Below, piece after piece: positions 1-32,100 of a stretch of 64,000 bases of DNA. The translations under genes were made by a program, and so were the position numbers. A model generated the notes under the pieces. The model saw nothing but the letters and a program-made list of their open reading frames with translations, searched no databases and was not told where the DNA came from. This stretch comes from Atrina japonica. Taxonomy: Eukaryota; Mollusca; Bivalvia; Pterioida; Pinnidae. The first letter of the stretch is position 1. Each line of letters begins with the position of its first letter. Location of the stretch: the NCBI GenBank assembly GCA_030159075.1, contig BROG01000994.1:62001-126000 (forward strand), in the 5' to 3' direction.

Positions 1-991
1 AAAATCAGATAATTCACAATTCAATGAATTCAAGATTCAACTGTATACTTTTTACATAATTTGGTTTGTGTCAAGTATTGGACTGGAACATCGACAGTGT
101 AGGTCAGATAATTAACTCATTCACCGCTAAAGACACATTTGGACTGGTTTAAGTCATTGATTTACAGAAGAGTCCATTGTTTTTCAGGGGCTGATGAGTT
201 AAAAACACAATTTCCTTGAATATTTTATTTATCTGGAATATGACTGTATATTCAAGTCATTATTATCATATTTCCGTTGTTATATTTGCTGTAAATTCTA
301 TTAATATTTATGTGATTAAATGTTTTTAAAAAAGTTTTTCGATGTTTACAAACATTTCTCTGAAACTAGTAGCACGTACCGTTAACAGAATAGAATACAC
401 ACAACTGATTAATTATGAATGTAAACAACAATAAATCACTTTTGATTTATTTTCAAATCTTGCATGGTAAAAAGAACATTAATAGACAACAATTATATAA
501 ATTATACACTGATTTCCACATCCAGAGATAGGCGACTCTAAACCAGGCTAATTTTTGTAATTTTTTTATAGCTATTGTGCATCCCTCACAGATTTTTTAT
601 CTGAAATGAAGATCACAAGCTGTAGATGAAATGACATAACTTTTGGACAGAGTTATGGACGGATACAGTGAGTCTGTTGACATGTTATGCGACAAAGCAC
701 CTGCATTTTATGTAACACCTGCAAGAACTGTGACATTTACGTCTTATTCCTAGAGCTTGATGATGGAACAAATATGTCCTGATTGAAGTGTCTCAGGCCG
801 GACTTGAATTCTACTTGGAACTCTCGCCACTTGCAATAACAAAGCTATCCTCCAGGTGTGGTCTTATAAACTGCTGATGTCAAATTTCTTATCAACTGAC
901 TGACATCATTCAATTAGAAAAGAGATTGAAATATCTGTGGAGAATTTGAATAAAAAAACTTTTTCTTTTTTCATAATAATTAACAACCCAC
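1..991. other. PRPF40 intron sequence, no further exon seen
   Basis: Presumed intron 13. I looked for the next PRPF40 exon on the minus strand and did not find it. Contains one 91-bp foldback element at 112-202; otherwise AT-rich sequence without recognisable content. Confidence 0.5.
112..202. mobile_element. 91-bp foldback element, copy 1 (TTAACTCATT ends)
   Basis: Starts TTAACTCATTCACC and ends GGGGCTGATGAGTTAA, so the two ends are inverted repeats of about 16 bp. The interior (AAAGACACATTTGGACTGG...CAGAAGAGTCCATTG) is shared with copies at 5419-5505, 43062-43150 and a half copy at 45287-45350. Too small to code; probably a miniature non-autonomous element. Confidence 0.7.
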
Positions 992-19279
<18,288 letters not shown>

Positions 19280-19375
19280 CTTGAAAAATAACAATGTCAT
19301 GTACAAAACCAAACCGGATTCTTCACAAACACGCTCATACATCCGGAAATGCATTGTTACTTGGGACACAGAAAT

Positions 19376-19495
19376 CTGAAATTCTGTACGTATATACAAA
19401 TCATTTAAATAGCTTGCTTTCCGTTGTTTACCTCGCCATTATAGAGGGCAAGCTATGTAAATGATTTGTATATCAATATACGGACAGAACTTCAG
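19376..19495. repeat. 120-bp foldback in the PRPF40 5' flank
   Basis: CTGAAATTCTGTACGTATAT and ATACAAATCATTTAAATAGC are repeated inverted as GCTATGTAAATGATTTGTAT and ATATACGGACAGAACTTCAG. The near edge is about 97 bases upstream of the PRPF40 start codon, in promoter or 5' UTR territory. Confidence 0.75.
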
Positions 19496-19496
19496 G

Positions 19497-20989
19497 TTCC
19501 CGTGCTTGGTACGACTTTTTTATCGTACTTGTGAGACAAGGACCCATATAATTTATTATGGGGTACCGTAATTTCAAATTAATTATTTAACTAAAACAAC
19601 GACGAAAAAAATCGGATACAACGGTACCATATGCTTCATATCTTGATCATTTTCAGAATAACTTTGAAAAAAGCTAAGTACTGGACACGATCACTTCATT
19701 TTAAAAATCAAATTCTTTGGATTTCATCATTTAAGTTATTTAAACATGAACTGAGCCCGGAGCGACACTAGGCTGAAGCTGATAGCAGGCACATAGAACC
19801 AAAAGGTCTCCCCATGCGATTACTGCGACCAGTGGTACCATTACCATCTCCGTCTATGAACGATGCAACTCGCAAACACCTCCGTTTCATGGTACTGCAC
19901 AAACAGCAAATAAAATTTTTAAATCAAAGATGTCCCGGATCATCCTTTCACCATTCCTCTCCGTCTTACGTTGGATGTAAAGGTCGGGCGTTAATTCTTT
20001 ACCGATTTCAAAGGGGCATTAGCTGAAAATCGACTTTTTTCTTCTACTTTTCAAGGTGTACTTTTACTTGATGTAAGCTACAGTAACTGATAAGAGTTAA
20101 ACACAAGCATACAATCTTATATTCCTACATATTTTGTGAAAATAAGGTCAGGTCCAGTGTTGTATGCATATACAAACAGTGAGGTTGAATTAATCAATAT
20201 ACCATTTCCGAGTTGTTCCATTCTGTTCAGTTTGTTGGAATAGTCTGTACTCAGATCATGAGACTTGAACCGAAAGTTGGATAATGTCCCTTCCGGTTTC
20301 GTAACTTTATCAACTTTGACAACATGCGTTACGTGAAACCTTGTTGCACTTCATCTGCGATCTTATAAGAATGACAAATGTCATCACTTTCCCGTATGCT
20401 GCTTTTCAAATCTGTTACTGAGCACTAGCTGCCATAATATCTAAATTTCAGGTCATATATACTATAAACTGCTTGATCAGAAGTGACACTGCCCACATTT
20501 TCCACTAAAGTTGCATAATATTATGACGGAACGGAACAACTTTAAAAAGGCCTTTTGCGAGCGAAAATTGCCAAATTGGGTTTCTCAAGCAATTTTCAGA
20601 AACTACACAGGAACTTATTATTTTTATGCCTGTGCATATATCTTTTTGTTATTGTATATCAATCTAAGTGTTAAAAAGGAAAAGAAATTTTAAAATACAC
20701 AGCTAATACATTTAGCATGATTTTACCAACAAAAAAGAAGCAATTTAAAATCGGTACAGAATTTCGACTCATGTAAAGGCATGCGCTTTGAGATGAACCA
20801 AATGCACAACATTTATCATTATAAACAGTATGATATGTGGTCGCATGTTGGTTGAAATTTATATGAAATATGTGTTTTAATAATAATTGAAAAATTCACC
20901 CGACGAGTAAACTTTTACAAATATCATGTTCTCACTTTTTACTTTACCAGGGGTTTTACCAAAAAGTGAGAACAAATATTTCCGATTGA
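19497..20989. other. Intergenic, mostly unassigned
   Basis: Between the PRPF40 5' end and the LINE relic. The only structure seen is a 14-bp perfect hairpin at 20927-20974 (TGTTCTCACTTTTT ... AAAAAGTGAGAACA). No gene recognised. Confidence 0.4.
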
Positions 20990-22820
20990 AAATCGGTGAA
21001 TCGGACCAACCAGGCATCACAGGAACGTAGGTACAGGAACGTGGAACAACAAGGACACGCCCGAGGTCGTCTGAAAAATTACCCAGACAAGTTCTACAAA
21101 GTGCATCGGGATGATAGACACAGACATCTATTGGGGAGTACTGATAGCACTAACTTTAAATGAGGCCCATAACAGTGAGACTGGAACTACATGTACTAGG
21201 AATAAGGTTCACCTTCCAAATAAATGTTCACTGCTAGTGTCGTCATTTTATAAACCAATAAATTCAGATGACAAATACATCTTGGATATCAAGGAGTTGC
21301 ACGAACACAAGAACGCAATTTTTAACATAGAAAGAGATTAAACCTTACGGTCATACCCACATAAACACAGTGAGGACATAGTCAGTGGAAGAGAAGACCT
21401 TGATCTTGTTCAAATGGTTCAGTGTTAAATAAGAAGTACATGTTTGCCTTACATTTCATGACACACAAACAATTAAACCATTACCGCCACTAGGGAGGAC
21501 TCTGTAAAACCTACAAGATATAAGAACCCATGTAGGTAAGTGTTCCTGTGGAAGAATACAACGGTCGACGCAATCAAGGAAGAACTACAGAAATTCGGAG
21601 CCTATTTCAACACACAGATCAGAGACAATGACGTTAACAACACTTGGACAAAATTCGGGTCAAAACAAGAACAACTTTTGAAGATACACATACCATCCAA
21701 ACTGATAGCCACCGTACTGTTTGCCCATAGATCAACATAAACCTAAACAGACTAGCCAGACACAAAAGACGAGCCTACGAAAAAGCAAGATCTTCTAACA
21801 AACACTAAAAGAGACTGAAAACATTAACGACACCTCAAGTCTAATGTCCAAAATGGAAATACAACAACAATATCAACAGGGTACCATGAGTGGAGATATG
21901 AAGAAAGCTAAAAACAAATCTGGGCCTCTATAAACACGAGAAGCAAGATTTCAATGGAGTATGCCCCTAAGAAGAAGGATGGACTACTTTATCGCAACAT
22001 TGGCATACAGATTGAAATTTTCAACAGATAATGCCACTATGTCTACACAAACGAGGGCATGATGAACATACCGGGAATAGACAAAGCACAATGCCAACAT
22101 TCAACTATCGTCTTAGAGCATTTCTTTGGCCTTTTTGTAAAACTATAACTTTGGTATTGTTAATGATATTAAAAAGGATTAAACTCGAACAAGGCCATTG
22201 GACCATATGCAGTACCAACAAGATTCCTGCGGGAATATGTTGATGAATTAGAACCACTCCTGACAACAATCTTCCAGACACCCTTAAGCAGTAGCAAAAT
22301 ACTCGATGACCGCGAGGAAAAGTGAAAATACTGCCGATATTTAATGGGATAGACGCAAGGCAGCTAATTTGAGGCCAGTCTTTTTAACATCCGTCTTGTA
22401 AGTTGCTGGATCACATTGTTCATAGTCAGATTATGGCCCAGTGCGACAAACAACATAGATTCAGGCCAAGAAGATGACATGCGAGTTACAGTGAATCAAC
22501 ACCACCGATGCCCTAGCTAAATAACTCGCCAGAGGAGAGCAGATTGACACGATTTTACTATACACCTATTTCATAAAGCCTTTTGACATATTTACCCACC
22601 AAGCTAGATTAATATGGGTTGAGAGGAAACAATGAGTGAGATATTTCCTGGCCAAGAAGACACAGAAAGTCAACCTTGATCGATGTACCTCCCATGCAGA
22701 CATCATATTTAGTGGTCCCTAGCAAACGGTGATGATAACCCTCCTTTTCCTTATGTTTACCAACAGACGCATTCACAGCGAACAGGATGCAATATTCTCT
22801 CACTTGTCACCGATTTAGAT
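20990..22820 (+). pseudogene. Decayed non-LTR retrotransposon (LINE): endonuclease end and reverse transcriptase
   Basis: Scattered across frames: VSSFYKPINSDDKYILDIKE (endonuclease-like, about 21240), NTWTKFGSKQEQLLKIHIPS (about 21630), KRRAYEKARSS (about 21770), VPTRFLREYVDELEPLLTTI (about 22220, the usual IPTRLLKE...LTVIF block), LTSVL.VAGSH.HCS (about 22390), and ARGEQIDTILLYTYFIKPFD (about 22530, motif A region). A ruined GVPQGT-like block with LLFLMFTN follows near 22740. Many frameshifts and stops. Family resembles CR1/Rex/L2-type LINEs by motif order only. Confidence 0.75.
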
Positions 22821-22867
22821 TTGAAGAAATAAACATCAATATGAAAACAAGGATACCGCAAAGGCTG

Positions 22868-23145
22868 TACAAAATGGGCCATAACTCCATATATGTAAGC
22901 GAAAATTTTTAGTTATCAAACTTGTCCGAGCTTTTATGGCAGTAAAACTTCTCATAAAGTTTCAAATTAATCTGTTGAAAATTACTCAGTTATTGGAAAC
23001 TTGCAAATTTTCAAGGGGCCATATCTCCGTAAATATATGGCGAAAAATTTTGGTTATCAAAATTGTGCGAGCTTCTATGGCAATAAACCTTCTCATAAAG
23101 TTTCAAATTAATCCATTGAAAATTAATCGAGTTAATGAGCGGAAA
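22868..23145 (+). repeat. Two tandem copies of an about 150-bp dispersed repeat
   Basis: GGCCATAACTCCATATATGT (22868) and GGCCATATCTCCGTAAATAT (about 23019) start related units, each with CATAAAGTTTCAAATTAATC later on. A short open frame across it is a by-product. Confidence 0.7.
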
Positions 23146-24260
23146 CTGATATGTGCCAACCCACCCATACTACAAATGTACCAATCTTTGATGGGTGTAT
23201 AATATAATTAAGATATATTGAAAATGAGGTCCTGAAGTTTTTCATGACCAGGAAATATGATTGTGACCATAACTTTGAACTATAAAAGACAAACGTGGTA
23301 CATTTTCTTTATTAAAAGGAAACTTCTGTATAAAATCTGCCTCGTGTAAATACATTAGGAAGCAGAGCACAACTAAACATTTTGTTTGGTTGGTCAGACG
23401 TACATAACGTTATAAATGTGTATATATATATATTTATGCCATGTTTTTGGTTTAGTTGTTCAAATAAAATCCACATATCAGTGTACAAGTAATAATATTG
23501 TAGCGTTCAGAAAAGTTAAATTATTCTGAACAACTAAAGGTGTGGCCCTTCTGTTATCAATACTAGTACCTTTGTGTTACTTTTATGTATTTTCCTTTTT
23601 TTGAAAAGGTAAAACTATTTGATTAAATAAGCCAGAGTCTATGATGCTATTGCAAGGCCAATAGTTTATATGCCCAGACAGGTCCGTGGATGTATCAAAT
23701 ACTGTGTTTATCAAGTCCAATTTAATTGTTGAAAATTTTTAAAATTTTGTTTAATCATTTGAAAAATGACAAAAAGTTGCCACATCAGCCATAGAGCTAA
23801 ATCTGTTTTATATATGTAGCCGGGGACACACATTTAAATAAAATGTCCATAGTATCTACCATAAAATAGAAATTTGTTGGGCTTGATGTGATTTCTCAAT
23901 TTGTTCATTAAATGTCAAGACTATCTTTTCTGTTACACCTGTGTTAATTCCTTAATTATCTGACCTCAAAAGCATGTCTTCATCATTGACCCCTAATCAT
24001 GTTTCAAAGGCTGTGTAGCTAGACTATCACATATCAAATAATCCTGTTCACATCTTGATCATGAGGATTCAAATCTAGCTGACCTCCAAAAATTCTACCA
24101 GTTTCATTGCAGCAAGTTGGCAGACTTTCCTACTACTTTAGTTGATTTCCCTGTCCATCATCACACTGCGAAAAAATTGAGAAGTGTATACAGGTTTCCT
24201 TTAGATAGTCCACAGTAGGATAAGTTTCCAGATGAGGTAGTACCAATTTGACAGATAGAC

Positions 24261-24378
24261 TGACCAAGATAATGCAGCTGAAACACATTCAGGGACAAAG
24301 CATGACCTTTCAACCTGTCTGACCAAGATAATGTAGCTGAAACACATTCAAGGACAAAGCATGACCTTTCAACCTGTC
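24261..24378. repeat. 59-bp tandem duplication
   Basis: TGACCAAGATAATGCAGCTG to CCTTTCAACCTGTC at 24261-24319, repeated at 24320-24378 with two substitutions. Lies just past the RPL27 3' end. Confidence 0.9.
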
Positions 24379-24444
24379 ATTTACCAATGAATAATTTTAC
24401 TTTACCTAAATAAAAACAATCAGCCAAATTTTTTTTTTTTACAA

Positions 24445-24450
24445 TTTATT
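24445..24450 (-). terminator. RPL27: RPL27 polyadenylation signal AATAAA
   Basis: On the minus strand AATAAA lies 17 bases after the stop codon of RPL27. Very short 3' UTRs are usual for ribosomal protein genes. Confidence 0.6.
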
Positions 24451-24466
24451 TTTTTTAATTTACATT

Positions 24467-24515
24467 TTAGAAACGCAGCTTCTGGAAAAACCATCTATTT
24501 TTTCCTGTCTTGTAT
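24467..24515 (-). CDS. RPL27: RPL27 last coding exon
   Basis: A 49-nt exon ending in the diagnostic eL27 C-terminus WFFQKLRF and TAA. It is separated from exon 3 by a 3.8-kb intron that contains a 1.46-kb transposon. Confidence 0.95.
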
Positions 24516-26086
24516 CTGAAAAAAAAAAGAATGAAAGAAATTAAAACTGAAGTATTTTACAAGCTATTACACCACTTCTTTTATCAAAGGCACCACATTA
24601 CCCTAAAAATTACTATATGATAAACCAATTATGGTAAGGTAATTCTGACACTTATGAGGCTTGTCTGTGAAGCAAATACCGACCTATGAAACGTGTATGT
24701 CTGTCCCTCTGTCTGCATCAAAAACTATGTTACGCTTGAAGTCACATTCTCGTATGAAATGTTCAGAAATAAACTTTCGTCATATTTTTAAGGGTATACA
24801 GCGCTCTACAATGCGACCAAATCACTCACAAATGCGACCATTTTTATTAGAAAAATTAAATTTATATAGGTGTTTCATAAATTGTTTATCTTAGTAAAAC
24901 ATGTATCATACAGGATTTTTGGTTTCCTATTTTTATAAATAGTATTTGTAGAGAAAATACATGTGTCATTCTGGGATATAGCAGTAGCTTAGGCCGAACT
25001 TTATGTCCTGATTTAAAGCGATTTTTTGAGTGAGTAAAATCTGAATAAATCCCTTTGGAGATTTTGTCGTGTTGCCCCGCCAGACACAATCTCCAAAAGG
25101 ATTAGGGTAAAATACTGATTTATCCCCACCCCCCTAAAAAAAAAAAAAAAACACGCTTAAAATTGGGACAAAAGGCCGTACATGTATTATGAATTTGCAG
25201 TTCCTTGATAGGCCCCTAGTGTCATGTTACGTACCTTCTGCCCATTATTTTACACTACTTGGATAAAATACTGTTAATATACCATGTTTCATTAAATAAA
25301 TAATAGGGCTAATAGCACCACGATCAAAATATATACATATATATTCTCAGAGATCAAGATGAAGTAATACTAATACTATATAAAGTTGTGATGGTGATTG
25401 AATGTTCCATAAATATCATCAATAAAAAAATATTTTTTTTAAAACGGCAATACAATTTTCCGAGTCGCGGTGATTTCTGTGGGTAGGTCAGTAAACAGCA
25501 AACAAACTTAATTTTATTTTAGGCCTAATGACATTTTCTTTTCGGTGTTGATTTCAACAGAAGCATCTACCTCTTCATTGGACACTTGCAAATTTAAACG
25601 TAATTAGTGTTACAGGAATACTGGAACCGAGTTATTGCTAGTGTTCAAAGAGGAGGGCGGACATAGCCAAAATTCAAAATTTTATCTGTCAATTAAACAC
25701 TAGAGTCAAACATCTGATTTTCAGAAAGAAACCTTATAAAATTTTTTATAGATATTTGTCTGTGATCGGGTGTTGGACTCTCGATTTTAACTTACAGATA
25801 AAGTTTTAAATTCTTGTGGGCAGAAACTGTTTTGTAAATTATGTCGAAAACAAACCAGTGTTATAAATTTAAAAACGGAGTTTAAGTGTGCCTCAATATT
25901 AGAGCAAGAAATATGAAAAATATAGGCTTATAAAAACTCCTGGATTTATTTAAAAATGCACAAAATGGTAAAAAATTAATAACATTTTTTTAAATAAATT
26001 GAAACAATAAAAAGTCATGTCAACTTAAGAAAATCAATGTTTTATTTCATTTAATCCAGCACAATTGTTTTAACAAGAACACACAC

Positions 26087-26163
<77 letters not shown>

Positions 26164-29100
26164 ATATATATATATTGACGAGTGAAAGTTTCTGGCTGGC
26201 TAGTAAAATTTCTGGTTCACTGGGCAAATGAAGAGTGATATTTTTAGTGTTGTAGAGCCCTGGTATACACTAATTAATTAGTTAGCTAATCACAGGAAAC
26301 ACCCAGCAAGCAGATCTAATAATAACCTCTTAAAATAGTATGAAAATGAGGAAATATAGAAAATGAGGCATGGAAACCTGTCCATGATAAATAGTCTATG
26401 CTGGTATCAGTACAACAGGTACAGACCTACATAAATCTAACATTAGTCTATGTTGCTTCCATTAAACCTTGTTGAACAGGACATGCATCTGGCTGAAATT
26501 CTGTCTCAAATTGAAGTTATTTTGTTTGGTAAAATCTGTCGGCTTCATACTCATAGCAAGATGGGCCATGTGGTGACATATTTTCACAGCAACATATTGA
26601 TCTGTTTAACTAAATATTTCTCATTGCAGCCATTGGAAATTTGGTTAGTTGCTTATATGATCTATTATTTTCATTAATCTCTCGCCATAAGGTTGTGCCA
26701 CAACATAATTGCAACTATTTGAAACAAGGGGTGAATTTGTTCTAGAGAAACTGGTTTTAGTTTTGAACCAGTTTTGTAAACTTACAATTTGTACATAAAC
26801 CGTTTTTTAACTGGTTCTGAACTAAAACCTGTTTTTCATTTGTTTTATCCTAAATCCAAACTAGTTCAACCATTCAAACTGTGTCCTGGGGTGGTATAAT
26901 AGGTTTATGCAAGTTTGTTGCTACAACATGGCGACGAAAACATGAGGGCATTTTATGTACTGGGGCAGTTCATAACGACAGATGTTTTACAATATTAAAA
27001 TGATGAATTCAGACTCCAAATTGATCAGTTATCAACTGTCATTTTGTTTGCTTTCATGTTTTTATTTAACATGGAAATTACCAGTGCTATTTTTGCTTTT
27101 TAGCATATTAACCCCCAGCAATTAAAAAAGTGGAGACATCATAATAACAAAAAGCTTTGTGTTTAATACTTTTTTTCTTGGTGTGTTATTGGTATTATTT
27201 GTTCCCTTTATTTTTACATCTCATATAAAGAAGAATGTTTACTTCTTTCTGTAAACCTACCCCATTTCGGTAGTTTAAACCATTTATTTGTTTAGCCATA
27301 GGAAACCAGTGTCAGTTTCATGTCTGGTTTGCAAACAAGTTGGAAATAATAAACCAAAACTGAAACTAGTTTATTTGCAATGAATTCCAAGTACCGGAAC
27401 TCACTTTCGTGTACATATTGTCCCAACTCCATTAGTATTCCTCAAGTATTCTTGCTGATTGGCTGACGGTAAATCATTTGATATACCATATAAGGAAAAT
27501 GTCTACTGCTCATTAGATTGTCAGCCAATCATATCTGAAGTGTAGAAAGGATTCCTCTTATGGAATATCACATCTTTCACTGAAGTAAATTTAGAGATTT
27601 CGGATGGAATTCTGTAAATACAACAATTGTTTAATTTTTTTTTTTTATTTCCTTCTGTTAGGAGTGGTTTTCTAAAGAAAATGTCAAATGTTAACAATAA
27701 CTCCACCAACATGTGATTTTAATCCCTAGAATTTGACTTTAATGGCTGTGACTGTCAAAATACAATGTTTCACTATTCAGCCATACTGCCTTTGGCAAAG
27801 TCTGGACAATTTTTAAGATGAGAAAGGGTTTTATAATGATGTAATATTTCAATGTCACTTTATCCATTGTTGATATCATTTACAATAAGTTCCATCTTTT
27901 TCTTGACATCAGATATTCTCTTACATTTATCTCATGGGGCACGGTGTTACTGATTTATTTGTTGTATCTAATATTGGGTTTATAGTGTTGAATTATAGCA
28001 ACATGGCATGGTGTGGTGCCATGTCGTGCCCTTTTGAGGCTTTTCCTGTATTGTAGTATATTGCAAATCTATTGCTCTGGCAGTGTAATCTTTTTGCTTT
28101 TCCTTCTGTTTTCTTTCATCATTTAAAGAAAGGTTTTCAAAATTAATAAGTGGAGGATAAGCATATCTAATAGTACAAGTGCCCCCAAATTGAAGCCTTG
28201 AAAGTGTCCTTTTGCACTTTGAAATTCAGTGCCCTTTTCAGATCCTAGATTCACCACAAGGTTTAGCAGTGTAGTAAGGTTGAGGACATACCTTTCTTCA
28301 AGTTTAGCTTTAACATCACGTCTTGCTTTGCGTTTCAAAGCTGGATCTCGGAAGGCATCCTTGTTTACTGAAGTTTTATCCAAATTTACATCAACAGAGT
28401 ATCTGAAATAATAAAAATGTTGATAAGATATTGTTAATTGAAGGCAACTTTCAGGTAGGATGTCTGGACCATTCAACTAAGATATGGGCACTCTAGGTTA
28501 AAAAACTACAATTGCCAATTAGGGTGTCAATTTTGTTTTAATTGACGATGTATTTTACATCATGCTTATGTGAAGACAGAGCGTTCTCAGAAGTATTTGT
28601 TTGTGAGTAAAACAAGTGTGAAAATAATGAACAACTTTCAGTGGGGCCCCACCAGAAGTAAGATGATTTTGCATAATATTAATGTTGATCTCATTCAAAT
28701 AGTTCATAGACATGACATAGTCATTTGTTTTCATCAGAGCAGATTAGAATAAAATAAATTAAATCTATATGATATATCAATTTTATCTCTTTGAAAGACC
28801 CATAAAATAAGGCCAAAAATCATTAGTTTCTCTGGCACTTGTTTGAAAAATCTGATTAGGCAGGCACAGATTTTGTTTTGAAAGATCACAATTTTCACAT
28901 GCTTTCAAAGCAATGTATAAAACAACATACTTTTCATTCATCCCATAAGCAGACACTACATCATCTATTCTTAGTGATTTCATAACTTTCTCAGTACATT
29001 CAGCTTTAATTCTCCAACAAAAGTTACAACAAATGACCTGTTATGTGCTGGATATTATCACAGAAACTGGAATTTTATGTTGGTAAAAATTGAGAGTCAT

Positions 29101-32100
29101 AATCCGATCGTCGGACACACACCCATCTTTTTTATGAGTGTTTGTCAGATGAATGGACGTTTGACTCTTAATTTTAACTTACAGTTAGGCCTACAAATAA
29201 AACTTTCAATTCCTGTGGCTGTGGTATGACCAATTCCCAAGATCTACATTTCCTTTTCTAATGCACGTAAAAAGTTTGTTTACTGTGCAGCTTTCACTTT
29301 ATCCTCCTAAAATACTCAATGGAAGAATAACATGTGTCACACTGACAATCTGAGCCGTTAACAAACTCATTTTAACCACCGTTAAGTATGCAGCACATGG
29401 TAACAATACCACAGCACTGATATACGTCTTAGTCATTTGAATGTTTTTGTTTACAAAACCAAAAAGGGTATGACAAAAGCTAGAATTTAAAATTCCCAAG
29501 AAAAAATTTGAAAAACGATAAAAATATTGAATGCTTGGACAACTGATACTCATGTTTAACTTTTGAGTTTAAGTTCATAGGTTACAGTTTGTCTTGGGTA
29601 TGAGTTGTCCTGATACTATTTTTGTATCCTCTTAGACATTTCTGAAGATGATCAGAAGGTAATTATATGTCATATTTTCTTTTAATTTCCATGTAAGCAC
29701 CAAAAATATTGATGATTATTGGATTAAATGTTCTGAGCCAGTAGCATAACAAAATCTACAAGCCCCATTAAACTTCTGCTTTTGCACAAAAAAACCTGCA
29801 GCCCTTTTCACAAAAAAATCTTAAGATTATTCTTAAGATAAAATCTTACGAGTATCGTAAGATAAATCTTAAGTCATTTTCATAAAAGCTATCGTAAGAT
29901 TTAATTAATCGTAAGATAAAATCTTAAGTTTTACGATTAAAGTAAGCATAGCAACGACGTTTCACTTTCGATTCGCATACGCATACAATTTTTCCGGTAA
30001 GGCGTCACATGTATTTTAGTTGATGTATTTGCACTGAATATAATCCAGAAAAAAAAATATTTTTGGTGTAAATGAAATTCAATCAAGTTTGAAGAATGAT
30101 TAAATAGAGTTTCACAAAGCTCTACTTATTTTTTACTCCAGCCTTTTGAAATTACACAATACTAGCGTATTTGTTTGTGAAATACATGTATTATGTTATC
30201 TAGATCTATACGGCATCAATAAATTATATGTTTATAGGCTATGTTTTTGTGTATTAACATTTTAAATTCTATTTCGTAATTTAAATGTGTGTGTTGAGTA
30301 GACTTCTCGTTTGCGTTTTAGATATTCATACTGCCAGGTGTTCACTTTTAAATTCATAAATTTTAAATTTATCATTGAACTTTACCCAATTTAAAATTGT
30401 TTACAATATAAACACTACTTCATTCGTGAAATACCTAGTAGTAAATTATTTATACGATATCGTGTGTTTATATTTTTAGATCTAATTGTATTTCATAAAA
30501 ATTTGGTTTTTTACATTTTATTTTACATATCCATTTAGATACACGATTATACTAAATTGTTATAGAGAATACAATCCTTAGTGAGGATGTTTTAGGTTTA
30601 AATTTTTTGAATAAATTGTGAAGCAATATTTCATTTGAGACTATGGGTCACGCACCTTTGAAAAAAATAAAGCTGGAAATTCGTAAAGCTCCAGACTCGA
30701 TCTAACGACAAGTTCGGTGTCCCATTGTTAATCTCAAAGGGATTATTTTCACAGCAAACGGTCCTATAGGGTATCCTTCCTGGAGATGGTGTAGTTTTAC
30801 AAGTTTTGAAGTTTTTAGACACTAAATTATGACCTGTTTGTCCTTCAAAGTATCACATCGCATTAGCGGATATAGAAAATTTGTAAAAGTGGTGCCGATG
30901 GTGACATGGGATTATTACTTTTTAAAAAATGTCGTGTACAACTTTTATATCATGTATATCTCACCAGAGCTAAACCGAGAATTTAAAGGGGGACATAAGT
31001 CTTGATATTGTTGCTGAACGGAGCGAGTCGGGAAAATTCTGTGTTTTTTTAGGAATCTAGAGAAATTGAAGGTTTTACACCTATTTTGTCAACTATAGGG
31101 ATCGCATTTCGTAAGGGGATCGGGGTTTACGCTTCCAGAAAAAAAAAGAAATTTAAAGTCCATAGACGCCTTTTTCTACATTCAGACGCGACAATATGGC
31201 CTTTGCCTGATAATCCGCTAATAAATCAAATTGATTATCGTTCTCAAAAGAAGATAACTGATTCAGCAAAAAAGTGCAATGTTAAATGTATATTAAAATC
31301 GGAGCAGAAATTCGACCAAGTAGTCTCAAGGAATTTTTTTTATTTTTAACTAAGCTTTGAGAGCCCTACCGTCCCTCTAAATCCGCCGATGCAATTTAAA
31401 TATTTCCTGGTAATGATGATGATAGATCTAGTAAACTCGACTTCATTTGAAACACCCCTTATCAGCTTGGATCGAACTGTTACATGACGTCAGAGTGCGT
31501 GACTTTAAGAACGCTCGGATTTGGTACAGATGTAAACAATAGTGGCAGGGCTAGCAAATTTTAATTTTCTTGACTAAATCTATCATTGTAGATCTATTAA
31601 AGGATTACAAAAGGTATGCATATGTTATCATATCATGACAACGATATAGGCCTAGATTTTTCTGATTCACGGATTATGTGACGAGGACAGTACAATATGG
31701 TAGCCTAGATCTTTTGTAGTTTCAACACAAAGTAATCGATCTAGTCCTAGATTTATTAACCTACTAAATACAAAATGCCCTCAGGATATGGGGAGGAATT
31801 TCATGATATTTTCTGTGTGCCTTTCAATTAAATCTCTTGTTGTGTCTGCTAAGTTCACGATGCAGTGCCTCGGAAAAACCTAACGGCTGGTCAATATTTA
31901 GTGACTCGTCGATCTATCTATACTCACATTTTATTGTCAAAAATACGTTCTCTGCGAATAGCTATTCTGTTAATCATATCAAACAACATATCAGATCATC
32001 TTTTTTTTTCTATGGAGACACTTACGATTATATTGATAAAATCTTAAGAGTAAAAATTTCTCTTTAAGTGTGGGTGATAGCTCTCTTAAAGTTACGACAA

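Noticed and set aside
28560..28990. Possible snoRNA in an RPL27 intron
   Set aside because: A C-box-like TGATGA was seen near 28735 on the minus strand, but no matching D box and closing stem were found.
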